Shown: positions 24,090 through 33,190, numbered from the stretch's first letter. The stretch: DNA of 43,821 nucleotides from Candidatus Fimenecus excrementigallinarum (GCA_018714805.1 DVMW01000049.1:1-43821), one strand, 5' to 3'. The notes: generated by a model from the sequence alone, not told the origin. Program-made: numbers and translations.

Positions 24090-25452
24090 GGCGAAGCGGA
24101 ATTTTCTGGAGACCGCGCCCGTCGGCCGGCTCCTGCGGCGGCTTGCGCTGCCCACCGTGGCCGCGCAGCTTATCAATATGCTGTACAACATTGTGGACCG
24201 CATCTACATCGGCCACATTCCGGAAATCGGCGCCGCGGCGCTGACCGGCGTCGGGGTCTGCCTGCCGCTTATTATGATTGTCTCCGCTTTTGCGGCGCTC
24301 GTCGGCAACGGCGGTGCGCCGCGCGCTTCTATTTTTATGGGCAAGGGCGACAACGACGCCGCCGAAAAGACGATGGGCAACTGCTTTGTCGCGCAGCTCG
24401 TCATTTCCGCCGTGCTCACGGCGGCGCTGCTCGTTTGGAACCGCGACCTGCTTATGGCGTTCGGCGCGAGCGAAAACACCATCGGCTATGCGCTCGACTA
24501 CATGAACATCTATGCGCTCGGCACCGTATTCGTCCAGCTGACGCTGGGCTTGAACGCCTTCATTACGGCGCAGGGCTTTACAAAAACCGGGATGCTCTCG
24601 GTGCTCATCGGCGCCGTCGCCAACATTGTGCTGGACCCCGTGTTTATTTTCGGGTTCGATATGGGCGTGCGCGGCGCGGCGCTCGCCACCATCCTGTCGC
24701 AGGCAATGTCGTGCGTCTGGGTCGTCTGCTTCCTCTGCGGGCGCAAAACGGTCTGGAAGCTGCGTTTTCGGCAAATGCGCTTCGCCCCGAAGCTGCTGTT
24801 CCCGAGCCTTGCCCTGGGCCTTTCGACCTTTATCATGCAGGCGAGCGAAAGCGTGATTACCGTTTGCTTTAACGCCTCGCTCCTGCGGTACGGCGGCGAC
24901 GTCGCCGTGGGCGCCATGACGATTTTAAGCAGCGTCATGCAGTTCGCCATGCTGCCCATGCAGGGCCTCGGACAGGGCGCGCAGCCCATTATCAGCTACA
25001 ACTACGGCGCGAAAAACACCGCCCGCGTCAAAAAGGCGTTCCGGCTGCTGCTGGTCTCGAGCCTGACCTATTCTCTGGCGCTGTGGCTCTGCGTCCAGCT
25101 TTTCCCGCGGGCGTTCGCGTCCATGTTCACCTCCGACGCCGCGCTGCTCGACTTCACCGCGCCGGCGCTGCGCATTTACACCGCCGCGCTGGGGCTGTTC
25201 GGCGTCCAGATGGCGTGCCAGATGACCTTCACCTCGCTCGGGCGGGCCAAGGAGTCCATCGTCGTCGCCGTTGTGCGGAAATTCGTGCTGCTGCTGCCGC
25301 TCATCTACCTGCTGCCGCACATTCTGCCCACGGACGGCGCGACCGCCGTCTATATCGCGGAGCCCGCCGCGGACTTTTGCGCGATTGTCTTTACCGCCGT
25401 GCTGTTCTCGTTTCGTTTTAAACGGGCGCTGCAAAAAGCCGAGCAGGCGTAA
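24082..25452 (+). CDS. MATE-family efflux transporter
   Basis: A 456-residue membrane protein with about 12 hydrophobic segments in two homologous halves. Typical features are LALPTVAAQLINMLYNIVDRIYIG at the start, the GNGGAPRASIFMGKGD loop between helices 2 and 3, and LGQGAQPIISYNYGAK in the second half. MATE proteins export cationic drugs or metabolites using Na+ or H+ gradients. GGAGG precedes the ATG inside the end of marR. It ends at a strong terminator. Confidence 0.93.
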   Translation: MAEAKRNFLETAPVGRLLRRLALPTVAAQLINMLYNIVDRIYIGHIPEIGAAALTGVGVCLPLIMIVSAFAALVGNGGAPRASIFMGKGDNDAAEKTMGNCFVAQLVISAVLTAALLVWNRDLLMAFGASENTIGYALDYMNIYALGTVFVQLTLGLNAFITAQGFTKTGMLSVLIGAVANIVLDPVFIFGFDMGVRGAALATILSQAMSCVWVVCFLCGRKTVWKLRFRQMRFAPKLLFPSLALGLSTFIMQASESVITVCFNASLLRYGGDVAVGAMTILSSVMQFAMLPMQGLGQGAQPIISYNYGAKNTARVKKAFRLLLVSSLTYSLALWLCVQLFPRAFASMFTSDAALLDFTAPALRIYTAALGLFGVQMACQMTFTSLGRAKESIVVAVVRKFVLLLPLIYLLPHILPTDGATAVYIAEPAADFCAIVFTAVLFSFRFKRALQKAEQA

Positions 25453-25474
25453 AGCCCGGATACAGACAAAAATC

Positions 25475-25511
25475 GGCCCCGGAAGGCTTCGACCTTCCGG
25501 GGCCTTGCTTT
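25475..25511 (+). terminator. Terminator of the MATE operon
   Basis: A perfect 12-bp stem (GGCCCCGGAAGG / CCTTCCGGGGCC) with CTTCGA loop followed by TTGCTTTG. Nearly the same hairpin recurs at 27083. Confidence 0.88.
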
Positions 25512-25626
25512 GTGTCGCGTCCATGTCCGCAAACGCAAACCGTTATTAAAATGTGATAGCAGAGCAAAAACTCGCTGTAAAAATGTGAAATTATTTAAAA
25601 ATATCGCTCATGTTTTGTGAAAACGA

Positions 25627-25655
25627 TTGATTTTTTCAGCAAAACCGGGTACAAT
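25627..25655 (+). promoter_or_regulatory. Promoter of the DUF4143 ATPase gene
   Basis: TTGATT (25627-25632) and TACAAT (25650-25655) with a 17-nt spacer. Transcription would begin almost at the GGGAGGTG ribosome site, giving a very short leader. Confidence 0.65.
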
Positions 25656-25676
25656 GAGGACAGGGAGGTGAACGGG

Positions 25677-27017
25677 ATGCTGTATTGCAGACGCAAGGTC
25701 GACTTGTTCTTAAAAAACTGGAAGGCAGACCCCGACCGCAGGCCGCTGATTGTCAAGGGGCCGCGGCAGGTCGGCAAAACCGAGTCCATCCGGCGGTTCG
25801 GCGCGCAAAACTATCCGAACGTGGTGTATATCAATTTTGTGGAGGAGCCGAAATATAAAGCCATCACCGCAGACGGGTACCGGCCGGAGGATGTTTTGAA
25901 AAATCTGTCCCGCATTGACCCGTCCAAGCGGTTCCCGGCCGGGAAAACGCTGCTGGTGTTCGACGAGCTGCAGGCGTTCCCCGACATTGCGACGTCGCTC
26001 AAATTCTTCAAGCTGGACGGCCGGTACGACGTGATTTGCAGCGGCTCCCTTTTGGGGATTCAGTATCAAAAAATAGAAAGCAACAGCGTCGGCTACAAAA
26101 CAGATTACGAAATGTTTTCCATGGACTTCGAGGAGTTCCTTTGGGCCTGCGGCTACGACGACGCGTTTGTCGACGAAATGCTTGCGCATATGCTGGCCGG
26201 CGCGCCGTTCAATCCGGCCCAAACGGCCGTATGCGGCGATCGGTTTTTGGACTACTGTGTGTTGGGCGGGATGCCCGCCGTTGTCCGCGAATATGTTGTC
26301 AAGGGAACCTTTGAAGGGTCGCTCGACACCCAAAGGCAGCTGCTCGCCGACTATCAGGAGGACATTCGGAAATACGCCGAGGGCCTGGACCAGACGCGCA
26401 TTCTGAACGTGTTCCGCCATATCCCGGTCCAGCTTTCCAAGGACAACAAAAAGTTCCAAATTTCCAAGGTCGCCTCCGGCGCGCGTTTCCGGGACTACCG
26501 CGGCTGTATCGAATGGCTGCAGGACGCGGGCATGGTGAATATCTGCCACTGCCTGCGCTTCCCGGAGCTGCCGCTTCGCGGGAACTACGACGAGACCAAA
26601 TACAAGCTCTATTTTGCCGACACGGGCCTTCTGGTCGCCATGCTCGACGAAGAGGCGCAGGAGGACCTGCGCGCGCACAAAAATCTCGGCGTTTACAAGG
26701 GCGCGCTGTACGAAAATGTTGTCGGCGAGGCCCTGCGGAAGTCCGGGTACGCGCTGTACTACTATAAGCGGGAGGACTCGACTTTGGAGCAGGATTTCTT
26801 TGTGCGGACGGCAAATGCGCTTATCCCCATAGAGGTCAAAGCGGCAAACGGCACGGCCAAGTCGATGCGCACCCTGATAAACAGCGAAAGGTACGGGGAT
26901 ATTCGCTGCGGCATCAAATTGACCGGCGGAAATATCGGTCTGCAAGACCGGGTCTACACCTTCCCGTACTACTGCGCGTTTTTGCTGAAGCGGTATTTAT
27001 CGGAAGCAAGCCTGTGA
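25677..27017 (+). CDS. AAA_14/DUF4143 ATPase
   Basis: A 446-residue protein. Walker A is GPRQVGKT (residues 28-35) and Walker B LLVFDELQAFP (Asp96, Glu97), with the CSGSLLG sensor-like segment after it; this is the AAA_14 domain. The C-terminal DUF4143 part contains KLYFADTGLLVAML and YENVVGEALRKSGYALYYYK, then LIPIEVKAANGTAKS, a PD-(D/E)xK-like core (Glu-x-Lys). Such proteins are common single-gene cargo in Firmicutes and Bacteroidetes and spread horizontally; their role is unsettled. GGGAGGTG is about 6 nt from the chosen ATG, and an upstream in-frame GTG at 25617 lies in the promoter, so it is excluded. Confidence 0.88.
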   Translation: MLYCRRKVDLFLKNWKADPDRRPLIVKGPRQVGKTESIRRFGAQNYPNVVYINFVEEPKYKAITADGYRPEDVLKNLSRIDPSKRFPAGKTLLVFDELQAFPDIATSLKFFKLDGRYDVICSGSLLGIQYQKIESNSVGYKTDYEMFSMDFEEFLWACGYDDAFVDEMLAHMLAGAPFNPAQTAVCGDRFLDYCVLGGMPAVVREYVVKGTFEGSLDTQRQLLADYQEDIRKYAEGLDQTRILNVFRHIPVQLSKDNKKFQISKVASGARFRDYRGCIEWLQDAGMVNICHCLRFPELPLRGNYDETKYKLYFADTGLLVAMLDEEAQEDLRAHKNLGVYKGALYENVVGEALRKSGYALYYYKREDSTLEQDFFVRTANALIPIEVKAANGTAKSMRTLINSERYGDIRCGIKLTGGNIGLQDRVYTFPYYCAFLLKRYLSEASL

Positions 27018-27082
27018 GCATTTTTCACGAGGGCTTCCCGCAATTGCGCCGAAAAAGTCTGCGCCGGCGCAAAATACAAACC

Positions 27083-27117
27083 GCCCCGGAAGGCTTCGGC
27101 CTTCCGGGGCTTTGCTT
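27083..27117. terminator. Terminator of the ATPase gene, possibly shared with pnp
   Basis: Perfect 12-bp stem (GCCCCGGAAGGC / GCCTTCCGGGGC) closed by a TTCG tetraloop and followed by TTTGCTTTACTTT on the plus strand. On the minus strand it lies 21 nt past pnp but has a poorer U-tract. Confidence 0.88.
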
Positions 27118-27137
27118 TACTTTGCTTTGCAGCGTTG

Positions 27138-29312
27138 TTATTTGTCGTGGCGCGGGCGGCGATGGTCGCGGCGCGGCGGGCGGCGGTCGGAAATTTCATT
27201 TTCCGGCGTCAGGCCCTCGACTTCAATCAGCGCGTCGCGGCGGGAGAGGTTCAGCCGGCCCTGCTCGTCGCGCGGGAGCACCTTGACGATAATCTCGTCG
27301 CCGACGTTGACGACGTCCTCCACGCGCTCGGTGCGCTTGACGTCGAGGTGGCTGATGTGCACCATGCCCTCCACGCCGGGGACAATCTCCACAAACACGC
27401 CGAAGCTCATAAGCCGGGTCACAACGCCCTTGTAAATGGCGCCGGTCTCGGGGCCGTTGGCAATCGTGTCGACAATGAACACGGCCTTCTTCGCGTTTTC
27501 GAGGTCCACCGAGGAGACGAACACCTGGCCGTCCTCGTTGACGTCAATCTTGCAGTCGCACTCGGCGCAGATTTTCTGGATGACCTTGCCCTGCTTGCCG
27601 ATAACGTCGCCAATCTTGTCGGGGTCGATGTGCGTCGTGAGCATCTTGGGCGCCCACTTGGAAAGCTCCTTGCGCGGCTCGGCGATAACGGGCAGCATAA
27701 TCTCATCGAGGATATAGCAGCGCGCGGCGTAGGTCTTGTCGAGCGCCTCGCGGATAATCGCCGGCGTCAGGCCGTGAATCTTCAAATCCATCTGGATGGC
27801 GGTAATGCCCTTCTTCGTGCCGGCAACCTTGAAGTCCATGTCGCCGAAGAAGTCCTCGACGCCCTGGATGTCGACCATCGTCATAAAGCGGTCGCCCTCG
27901 GTCACAAGGCCGCAGGAAATGCCCGCCACGGGCGCCTTGATAGGCACGCCCGCCGCCATCAGGGACAGCGTGGAGCCGCAGATGGAACCCTGCGAGGTCG
28001 AGCCGTTGGAGGACAGCACCTCGGACACGACGCGGATGACGTAGGGGAACTCCTCCACCGACGGGATAACGGGCAGCAGCGCGCGTTCCGCAAGCGCGCC
28101 GTGGCCAATTTCGCGCCGGCCCGGACCGCGGGAAGGACGGGTCTCGCCCACGGAGTAGGAGGGGAAGTTGTAGTGGTGCATATAGCGCTTCTCGGTCTGG
28201 CTGTCAATGCCGTCGAGCATCTGCGCGCTGCTCATGGGCCCTAAGGTCGTAATGGACAGGCACTGCGTCTGCCCGCGGGTAAACAGGCCGGAGCCGTGGA
28301 CGCGCGAGAGCAGGTCGACCTCGGCGTTCAGCGGGCGAATCTCATCGATGCCGCGGCCGTCCACGCGCTTGCCGTCGTCCAAAAGCCAGCGGCGCACCAC
28401 GTATTTCTGCAATTTATACAGGCAGTCGTCAATCTTGTCGGCTTCCTCGGGGAACTGCTCGTCAAACTTCTCATGTACGGCTTCGTACACGGGCTTGAGC
28501 CGTTCGTCGCGGATGCGCTTGTCGTCGGTGTCGAGCGCGGCGCGGACGTCTTCAATCGCGAAGTCCTTGACCGCCTCATACAGCTCTGCCGACGGGTCGT
28601 TCGACGGGAACTCGACCTTCTCCTTGCCGACCTCGGCGCGGATGCCCTTGATGAACTCGACAATCTTCTGGTTCGCCGCGTGGCCGAACATGATGCCGTC
28701 GTACATTTCGTCGTTCGTCACTTCGTTGGCGCCCGCCTCAATCATGGCGACGAGGGAGTCGGTCGACGCGACGGTGACCGCCATCTGCGATTTTTCACGC
28801 TGCGCGGCGGTGGGGTTGATGACGTATTCGCCGTCCACAAGGCCGACGGAAACGCCGCTTATCGGGCCGTCCCACGGAATCTCGGAAATGCTGATGGCCA
28901 CGGAAACGCCAATCATCGCGGTCACGTCCGGCGCGCAGTCGGGGTCGACGGACATCACCGTCGCCACAACGCCGACGTCGTTGCGCATATCCTTCGGGAA
29001 CAGCGGGCGGATGGGTCGGTCGATAAGCCTCGCTGCGAGCGTCGCCTTTTCACTCGCGCGGCCCTCCCGGCGCAAAAACGAACCGGGGATGCGGCCGACG
29101 GAATAGAGCTTTTCCTCAAAATCCACGGACAGCGGGAAAAAGTCGATGCCGTCGCGGGGCTTTGCGGACATGGTGGCGGTGCAGAGAATCTCGGTCTCGC
29201 CGTAGCGGGCCATGCAGCTGCCGCCCGCGAGCTGCGCCATTTTGCCGACCTCTACGACGAGCGGACGGCCGGCAAGCTCGGTCTCAAAGCGTTTGAAGTC
29301 CTTGAAAAACAT
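27138..29312 (-). CDS. pnp: Polyribonucleotide nucleotidyltransferase (PNPase)
   Basis: A 724-residue phosphorolytic 3'-5' exoribonuclease. Two RNase PH domains are present (FFPLSVDFEEKLYSVGRIPG in the first, SRVHGSGLFTRGQTQCLS and FMTMVDIQGVEDFFGDMDFK in the second), then the KH domain PDKIGDVIGKQGKVI and the C-terminal S1 domain (VVTRLMSFGVFVEIVPGVEG). It degrades mRNA in the cytoplasm with phosphate. It follows rpsO with a 215-bp gap, the ancestral bacterial order. GAGG/AAGG sequences precede the ATG. The tail after S1 is rich in Arg/His (RRPPRRDHRRPRHDK), probably an RNA-contacting extension. Confidence 0.97.
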   Translation of the reverse strand: MFFKDFKRFETELAGRPLVVEVGKMAQLAGGSCMARYGETEILCTATMSAKPRDGIDFFPLSVDFEEKLYSVGRIPGSFLRREGRASEKATLAARLIDRPIRPLFPKDMRNDVGVVATVMSVDPDCAPDVTAMIGVSVAISISEIPWDGPISGVSVGLVDGEYVINPTAAQREKSQMAVTVASTDSLVAMIEAGANEVTNDEMYDGIMFGHAANQKIVEFIKGIRAEVGKEKVEFPSNDPSAELYEAVKDFAIEDVRAALDTDDKRIRDERLKPVYEAVHEKFDEQFPEEADKIDDCLYKLQKYVVRRWLLDDGKRVDGRGIDEIRPLNAEVDLLSRVHGSGLFTRGQTQCLSITTLGPMSSAQMLDGIDSQTEKRYMHHYNFPSYSVGETRPSRGPGRREIGHGALAERALLPVIPSVEEFPYVIRVVSEVLSSNGSTSQGSICGSTLSLMAAGVPIKAPVAGISCGLVTEGDRFMTMVDIQGVEDFFGDMDFKVAGTKKGITAIQMDLKIHGLTPAIIREALDKTYAARCYILDEIMLPVIAEPRKELSKWAPKMLTTHIDPDKIGDVIGKQGKVIQKICAECDCKIDVNEDGQVFVSSVDLENAKKAVFIVDTIANGPETGAIYKGVVTRLMSFGVFVEIVPGVEGMVHISHLDVKRTERVEDVVNVGDEIIVKVLPRDEQGRLNLSRRDALIEVEGLTPENEISDRRPPRRDHRRPRHDK

Positions 29313-29485
29313 TGCCTTACCTCTTCCTTTTATGCAGTTTCCTGCGAAATTTATTTCCTCGGAAGCGGCTTTCGGTTTTTAGCAATAAATGCGGCCGTCC
29401 GAACAGGCGGAAAGCTCCATTTACCGCTAAACACCCCCAGCGCCTCCGGCGGATGCGTTGCAAAAATGCGGCAAACGCAAAGAGA

Positions 29486-29517
29486 GGCAAGCAGCCTTTT
29501 TTGGAAGGCCGCTTGCC
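29486..29517 (-). terminator. Hairpin in the rpsO-pnp intergenic region
   Basis: GGCAAGC (29486-29492) pairs with GCTTGCC (29511-29517), with an inner AAGGC/GCCTT extension across one mismatch. No good U-tract follows on the minus strand. It may be a partial terminator, or an RNase III processing hairpin as known between rpsO and pnp of other bacteria. The remaining intergenic bases to 29313 hold no gene. Confidence 0.6.
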
Positions 29518-29527
29518 CTGCAGCTTC

Positions 29528-29791
29528 TTACTTGCGGATGCCGAGCTTCGCGATGAGCGCACGGTAACGCTCGATGTCGGTCTTTTGCAGGTACGCAAGC
29601 AGGTTGCGTCTGTGACCGACCATCATCAAAAGCCCGCGGCGGGAATGGTGGTCCTTTTTGTGGGTCTTCAAGTGCTCGGTCAAATCGTTAATCCGCTTCG
29701 TGAGCACCGCAACCTGGACCTCCGGCGAGCCGGTGTCGCCCTCATGGGTGGCGTATTCGGCCATAATGGCCTGCTTTTCTTCCTTGGTCAT
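29528..29791 (-). CDS. rpsO: 30S ribosomal protein S15
   Basis: An 87-residue S15 starting [10 protein letters not shown], with [32 protein letters not shown] and the C-terminal [24 protein letters not shown] all conserved. S15 binds 16S rRNA helices early in small-subunit assembly. GAGGTG precedes the ATG. The gene has a consensus promoter and a leader of roughly 110 nt with a hairpin, and is upstream of pnp. Confidence 0.98.
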   Translation of the reverse strand: MTKEEKQAIMAEYATHEGDTGSPEVQVAVLTKRINDLTEHLKTHKKDHHSRRGLLMMVGHRRNLLAYLQKTDIERYRALIAKLGIRK

Positions 29792-29849
29792 GTCTTTCAC
29801 CTCTTTCAAAATTTGCCTGTCGCGCAGCACAGAAGAAGGTTAGGTGAAT

Positions 29850-29871
29850 ACCCGGCGTTTGCGTACCGGGT
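29850..29871 (-). promoter_or_regulatory. Leader hairpin of rpsO, possible S15 autoregulatory site
   Basis: ACCCGG (29850-29855) and CCGGGT (29866-29871) form a stem in the rpsO leader. S15 represses its own mRNA through leader structures in several bacteria, but the structures differ between groups, so this is only a candidate. Confidence 0.35.
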
Positions 29872-29908
29872 CTGCGCCAAAATCCGTGCGTGCCGAATCA
29901 GCGTTGCT

Positions 29909-29937
29909 ATTATATACCGTCTTTCACCCCTTGTCAA
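29909..29937 (-). promoter_or_regulatory. Sigma-A promoter of rpsO-pnp
   Basis: TTGACA (29932-29937) and TATAAT (29909-29914), both consensus, 17-nt spacer, minus strand. Confidence 0.93.
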
Positions 29938-29961
29938 GGAGAATCTTGCTGTGATAGGTGT

Positions 29962-30013
29962 TAGATACTAGATACTAGATGCTAGATACTAGATGTTAGA
30001 TGCTGGATGCTGG
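29962..30013. repeat. Heptanucleotide repeat cluster 1 (TAGATRY)
   Basis: Seven tandem 7-bp units of TAGATAC, TAGATGC or TAGATGT type, the last being TGGATGC. The same heptad occurs in four other clusters of this window. The remaining gap to 30134 shows no gene. Confidence 0.9.
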
Positions 30014-30134
30014 AACGCAAGCGGCAGGTTCTGTCAGAATTCTGATTGGCCGTCCCCTTTCGCTTCTCTGCGGTGTTTACAGCGCGCACGGCGGTTTTGT
30101 TTTTGTATAGAACGCTGAAATCTTTTGCTTATGG

Positions 30135-30163
30135 TTGCTATTTTAAGAGAATTAGTATATTAT
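30135..30163 (+). promoter_or_regulatory. Probable promoter of glgP
   Basis: TTGCTA (30135-30140), 17 nt, TATTAT (30158-30163) in an AT-rich stretch 55 nt before the start codon. Each hexamer is close to consensus but not perfect. Confidence 0.6.
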
Positions 30164-30218
30164 ATACAAATAGAATATCCACCAACTTGGTTTCTCGAAA
30201 ATATTTTGGAGGATTTGT

Positions 30219-32909
30219 ATGAATTACGCGTTGTCCAAAAAGAAAGCAAAGGAGCTGCTTGAAGCGAAGCTCTCCCACTTCATGGGCGTTTCGCCCGAGG
30301 AGGCGACCGACGAGCAGTATTACAAGGCCATCGCCCTGATTCTGCGCGACATGATGAGCGCGGGCCGGGCGGACTTTTCCGCGCAGGCCGCAAAAGCCGG
30401 CACAAAAAAGGTCTATTACCTGTGCATGGAATTTTTGATGGGCCGTTCGTTAAAGAACAACCTGTACAACCTCAATCTGACCGCCGTGTTCCAAAGCGTG
30501 CTGGCGGACTACGGCGTGAAGCTGGAGAACCTGTACGAATGCGAGCCGGACGCGGGACTCGGCAACGGCGGCCTCGGGCGGCTTGCCGCGTGCTACCTGG
30601 ACGGTCTTGCGACACAGGGGTACCCGGCGCGCGGGTATTCCATCCTCTATGAGGCCGGCATTTTCAAGCAGAAGCTTGTCGACGGCTGGCAGACCGAGCT
30701 GCCCGACTTCTGGCTGCCCGGCGGCGACGTGTGGCTTGTCCCGCACGAGGAAAGCGCCCTGGAGGTCCGCTTTGAGGGCAACGTGCAGGAATCCTGGGAC
30801 GGCGAGTTCCACCACGTCGAGCAGGTCGGCTATCACCCGGTGCAGGCCGTGCCGTATGATATGTACGTCTCCGGCAAGGACGGCAAGGGCATTTCCGTCC
30901 TGCGCCTGTGGGCGGCGAAGGCGCCGGCTTTGGATATGTCGCTGTTCAATCAGGGCGACTATATGCGCGCCATGGAGCAAAACGCCATGGCGGAGGTCAT
31001 TTCGAAGGTTCTCTACCCCGCCGACAACCACCCGGAGGGCAAGTCCCTGCGGCTTCGGCAGCAGTATTTCCTGGTTTCCGCGTCGGTGCAGGACATCGTC
31101 CACCGCCACCTGCGCGTCTACAGCACCATGGACAATTTCGCGGACAAGGTCGCCGTCCACATCAACGACACGCATCCGACGCTCGCCATCCCGGAGCTTA
31201 TGCGCATTTTGCTCGATGAATGCGGCTACGGCTGGGACGATGCGTGGAAAATCGTGACGAACGCCGTCGCGTATACGAACCACACGGTCATGGCCGAGGC
31301 GCTCGAGTGCTGGCCGGAGGACCTCTACCGCCGGCTGATGCCGCGCATCTGGCAGATTACGAAGGAGATAGACAACCGCTTCCGCAGCTTTGTCTGGCAG
31401 GCGACGGGCGACGCCGAACGCGTCGAGCGCATGGCCGTCATTTCCAACGGCGTGGTGCGCATGGCGAATCTCTGCGTTGCGGGCTCGCACTCGGTAAACG
31501 GCGTGTCGGCGCTGCATTCCGAAATTCTCAAGGACTCCGTGTTCCACGATTTCTACCTGCTCACACCCGACAAGTTCCAAAACGTTACCAATGGCATTGC
31601 GCACCGCCGGTGGCTGTGCCAGGCGAATCCGAAGCTTTCCGCCCTCCTTTCGGACCTCATCGGCGACGACTTCGTGCTGCACGGCGACGCGCTTTTGAGG
31701 CTGCGCGACTACAAGGACGACAAAGGCGTGCTCGAGGAGCTCGGCAAAATCAAGCGGGAAAACAAGGTCCGCTTTGCCGAGCAGGTGAAAAAGCAGACCG
31801 GCGTGACGCTCGACCCCGACTCGGTGTTCGACGTTCAGGTCAAGCGGCTGCACGAATACAAGCGCCAGCATTTGAACGCGCTCAACATTTTGGCGCAGTA
31901 CCTTGCCATTAAGGCGAACCCGAACGCGGACTTCCCGGCGCACACGTATATTTTCGGCGCCAAGGCGGCGGCGGGCTACGTCATGGCGAAAAAAATCATC
32001 AGCTTTATCTGCGCGCTCGGCGACATGATTCACAACGACCCCGACGTGCGCGGCCGCCTGAAGGTCGTGTACTGCGAGGATTACAACGTCACCATGGCGG
32101 AAAACCTGATGCCGGCGGCGGATATTTCCGAGCAAATCTCGCTGGCGGGCACCGAGGCGAGCGGCACCGGCAACATGAAGCTGATGCTCAACGGCGCCGT
32201 GACCTTGGGCACGATGGACGGCGCGAACATTGAAATCCACGACGCGGTCGGCGCGGACAATATCTTCATTTTCGGGATGCGCACGCCCGAAGTCGAGGAG
32301 CTCAAGCGCCGCGGCTACGACCCGCTGTATTTCTACAACAACAATCCCGAACTGCACAGCGTGCTGGGCTTTGTCGCGCGCACGCCGATTGCGGGCAAGA
32401 GCTTCCCGGATATTGCGAATCTCGTGCGCCACGACCCGTACATGGTGCTTGCGGACTTTGCCGACTACCGCGCCACGCAGCAGCGCGCCGCAGCGGCCTA
32501 CGGCGACGCGCTCGGCTGGAACCGGATGTCCCTGATGAACATTTCGGGTGCGGGCCGTTTCGCGGCGGACCGGGCCATCAATGAATACGCGCAGAACATC
32601 TGGCACACGAAGCCGGCGTTCACCCCCGGCGAGGCGGGGAAGGCGGCCGGCAAGGCAAAGGCGGCAAAAGCTGCCAACCCGGCGGCTGCAAAGCCGACAG
32701 CTGCCAAAACCGCAGCCGCAAAACCGGAAGCCAAGCCCGCAGCCGCAAAACCGGCTGCCAAAGCTGAAACCGCCAAACCGGCTGACAGAGCTGCTGCAAA
32801 GCCCGCGGCCGTCGCCGAAAAAGCGCAGAAGGTCGCGAAAAAAGCCGAGCGCCTTGCCGAACAGGCCAAAAAGCCCGGCAAAACGAACGGGAAAGCAAAA
32901 ACCAAATAA
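30219..32909 (+). CDS. glgP: Glycogen/maltodextrin phosphorylase with Ala/Lys/Pro-rich C-terminal tail
   Basis: An 896-residue protein. Residues 1 to about 799 are a complete alpha-glucan phosphorylase: ECEPDAGLGNGGLGRLAACYLD, HINDTHPTLAIPELMR, KRLHEYKRQHLNALN, and EASGTGNMKLMLNGAVTLGT with Lys654 binding pyridoxal phosphate. It releases glucose 1-phosphate from storage glucan. The family usually stops near 800 residues; here about 97 residues follow, made almost only of Ala, Lys and Pro plus a little Glu/Thr (KPAAAKPAAKAET, AKKPGKTNGKAKTK). The tail is in frame and ends at an ordinary stop before a terminator. GGAGG precedes the ATG. No other glycogen gene is in the window. Confidence 0.95.
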   Translation: MNYALSKKKAKELLEAKLSHFMGVSPEEATDEQYYKAIALILRDMMSAGRADFSAQAAKAGTKKVYYLCMEFLMGRSLKNNLYNLNLTAVFQSVLADYGVKLENLYECEPDAGLGNGGLGRLAACYLDGLATQGYPARGYSILYEAGIFKQKLVDGWQTELPDFWLPGGDVWLVPHEESALEVRFEGNVQESWDGEFHHVEQVGYHPVQAVPYDMYVSGKDGKGISVLRLWAAKAPALDMSLFNQGDYMRAMEQNAMAEVISKVLYPADNHPEGKSLRLRQQYFLVSASVQDIVHRHLRVYSTMDNFADKVAVHINDTHPTLAIPELMRILLDECGYGWDDAWKIVTNAVAYTNHTVMAEALECWPEDLYRRLMPRIWQITKEIDNRFRSFVWQATGDAERVERMAVISNGVVRMANLCVAGSHSVNGVSALHSEILKDSVFHDFYLLTPDKFQNVTNGIAHRRWLCQANPKLSALLSDLIGDDFVLHGDALLRLRDYKDDKGVLEELGKIKRENKVRFAEQVKKQTGVTLDPDSVFDVQVKRLHEYKRQHLNALNILAQYLAIKANPNADFPAHTYIFGAKAAAGYVMAKKIISFICALGDMIHNDPDVRGRLKVVYCEDYNVTMAENLMPAADISEQISLAGTEASGTGNMKLMLNGAVTLGTMDGANIEIHDAVGADNIFIFGMRTPEVEELKRRGYDPLYFYNNNPELHSVLGFVARTPIAGKSFPDIANLVRHDPYMVLADFADYRATQQRAAAAYGDALGWNRMSLMNISGAGRFAADRAINEYAQNIWHTKPAFTPGEAGKAAGKAKAAKAANPAAAKPTAAKTAAAKPEAKPAAAKPAAKAETAKPADRAAAKPAAVAEKAQKVAKKAERLAEQAKKPGKTNGKAKTK

Positions 32910-32930
32910 CGGCGCAAAGCCACCGTGTGC

Positions 32931-32966
32931 AAAAAGCGCGCAGACCGCCCGGTCCGCGCGCTTTTT
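32931..32966 (+). terminator. Terminator of glgP
   Basis: AAAAAGCGCGCAGACC pairs with GGTCCGCGCGCTTTTT (one mismatch) around GCCC, ending in a U-tract. Confidence 0.92.
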
Positions 32967-32993
32967 CCGTTTCCCCGGGCAGAATGCAGAAAT

Positions 32994-33028
32994 TAGATAT
33001 TAGACGTTAGATGTTAGACGTTGGACGC
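32994..33028. repeat. Heptanucleotide repeat cluster 2
   Basis: Five units: TAGATAT, TAGACGT, TAGATGT, TAGACGT, TGGACGC. Immediately followed by the first copy of the 68-bp direct repeat. Confidence 0.85.
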
Positions 33029-33190
33029 GGGTTGCCGGATTAGGCTGGTAAAACCGAAAGGCAGATAACACCTTTTCCTCCCTCAGCGGCCAGATGTTAG
33101 ATGTTAGATGCTAGATGCTAGACGTTAGAAGCGGGATACCGGATTAGGCGGGCAAAACCAAAAGTCAGATAACACCCTTTCCTCCCTCTG
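33016..33190. repeat. Pair of about 68-bp direct repeats
   Basis: Copy one (33016-33085) and copy two (33121-33190) share GCCGGATTAGGC / ACCGGATTAGGC, CAAAACC or TAAAACC, and CAGATAACACC before TTTCCTCCCTC. Each follows a heptad cluster, so a unit of heptads plus this sequence was duplicated. In copy two CCTCCCTCTGACG begins the inverted-repeat element; in copy one the element is cut after CCTCCCTCAG. Confidence 0.8.
33091..33132. repeat. Heptanucleotide repeat cluster 3
   Basis: CAGATGT, TAGATGT, TAGATGC, TAGATGC, TAGACGT, TAGAAGC in tandem, same orientation as clusters 1 and 2. Confidence 0.85.

Noticed and set aside
30450-32606. 718-codon open frame on the minus strand
   Set aside because: Antisense to glgP with no ribosome site or family pattern.
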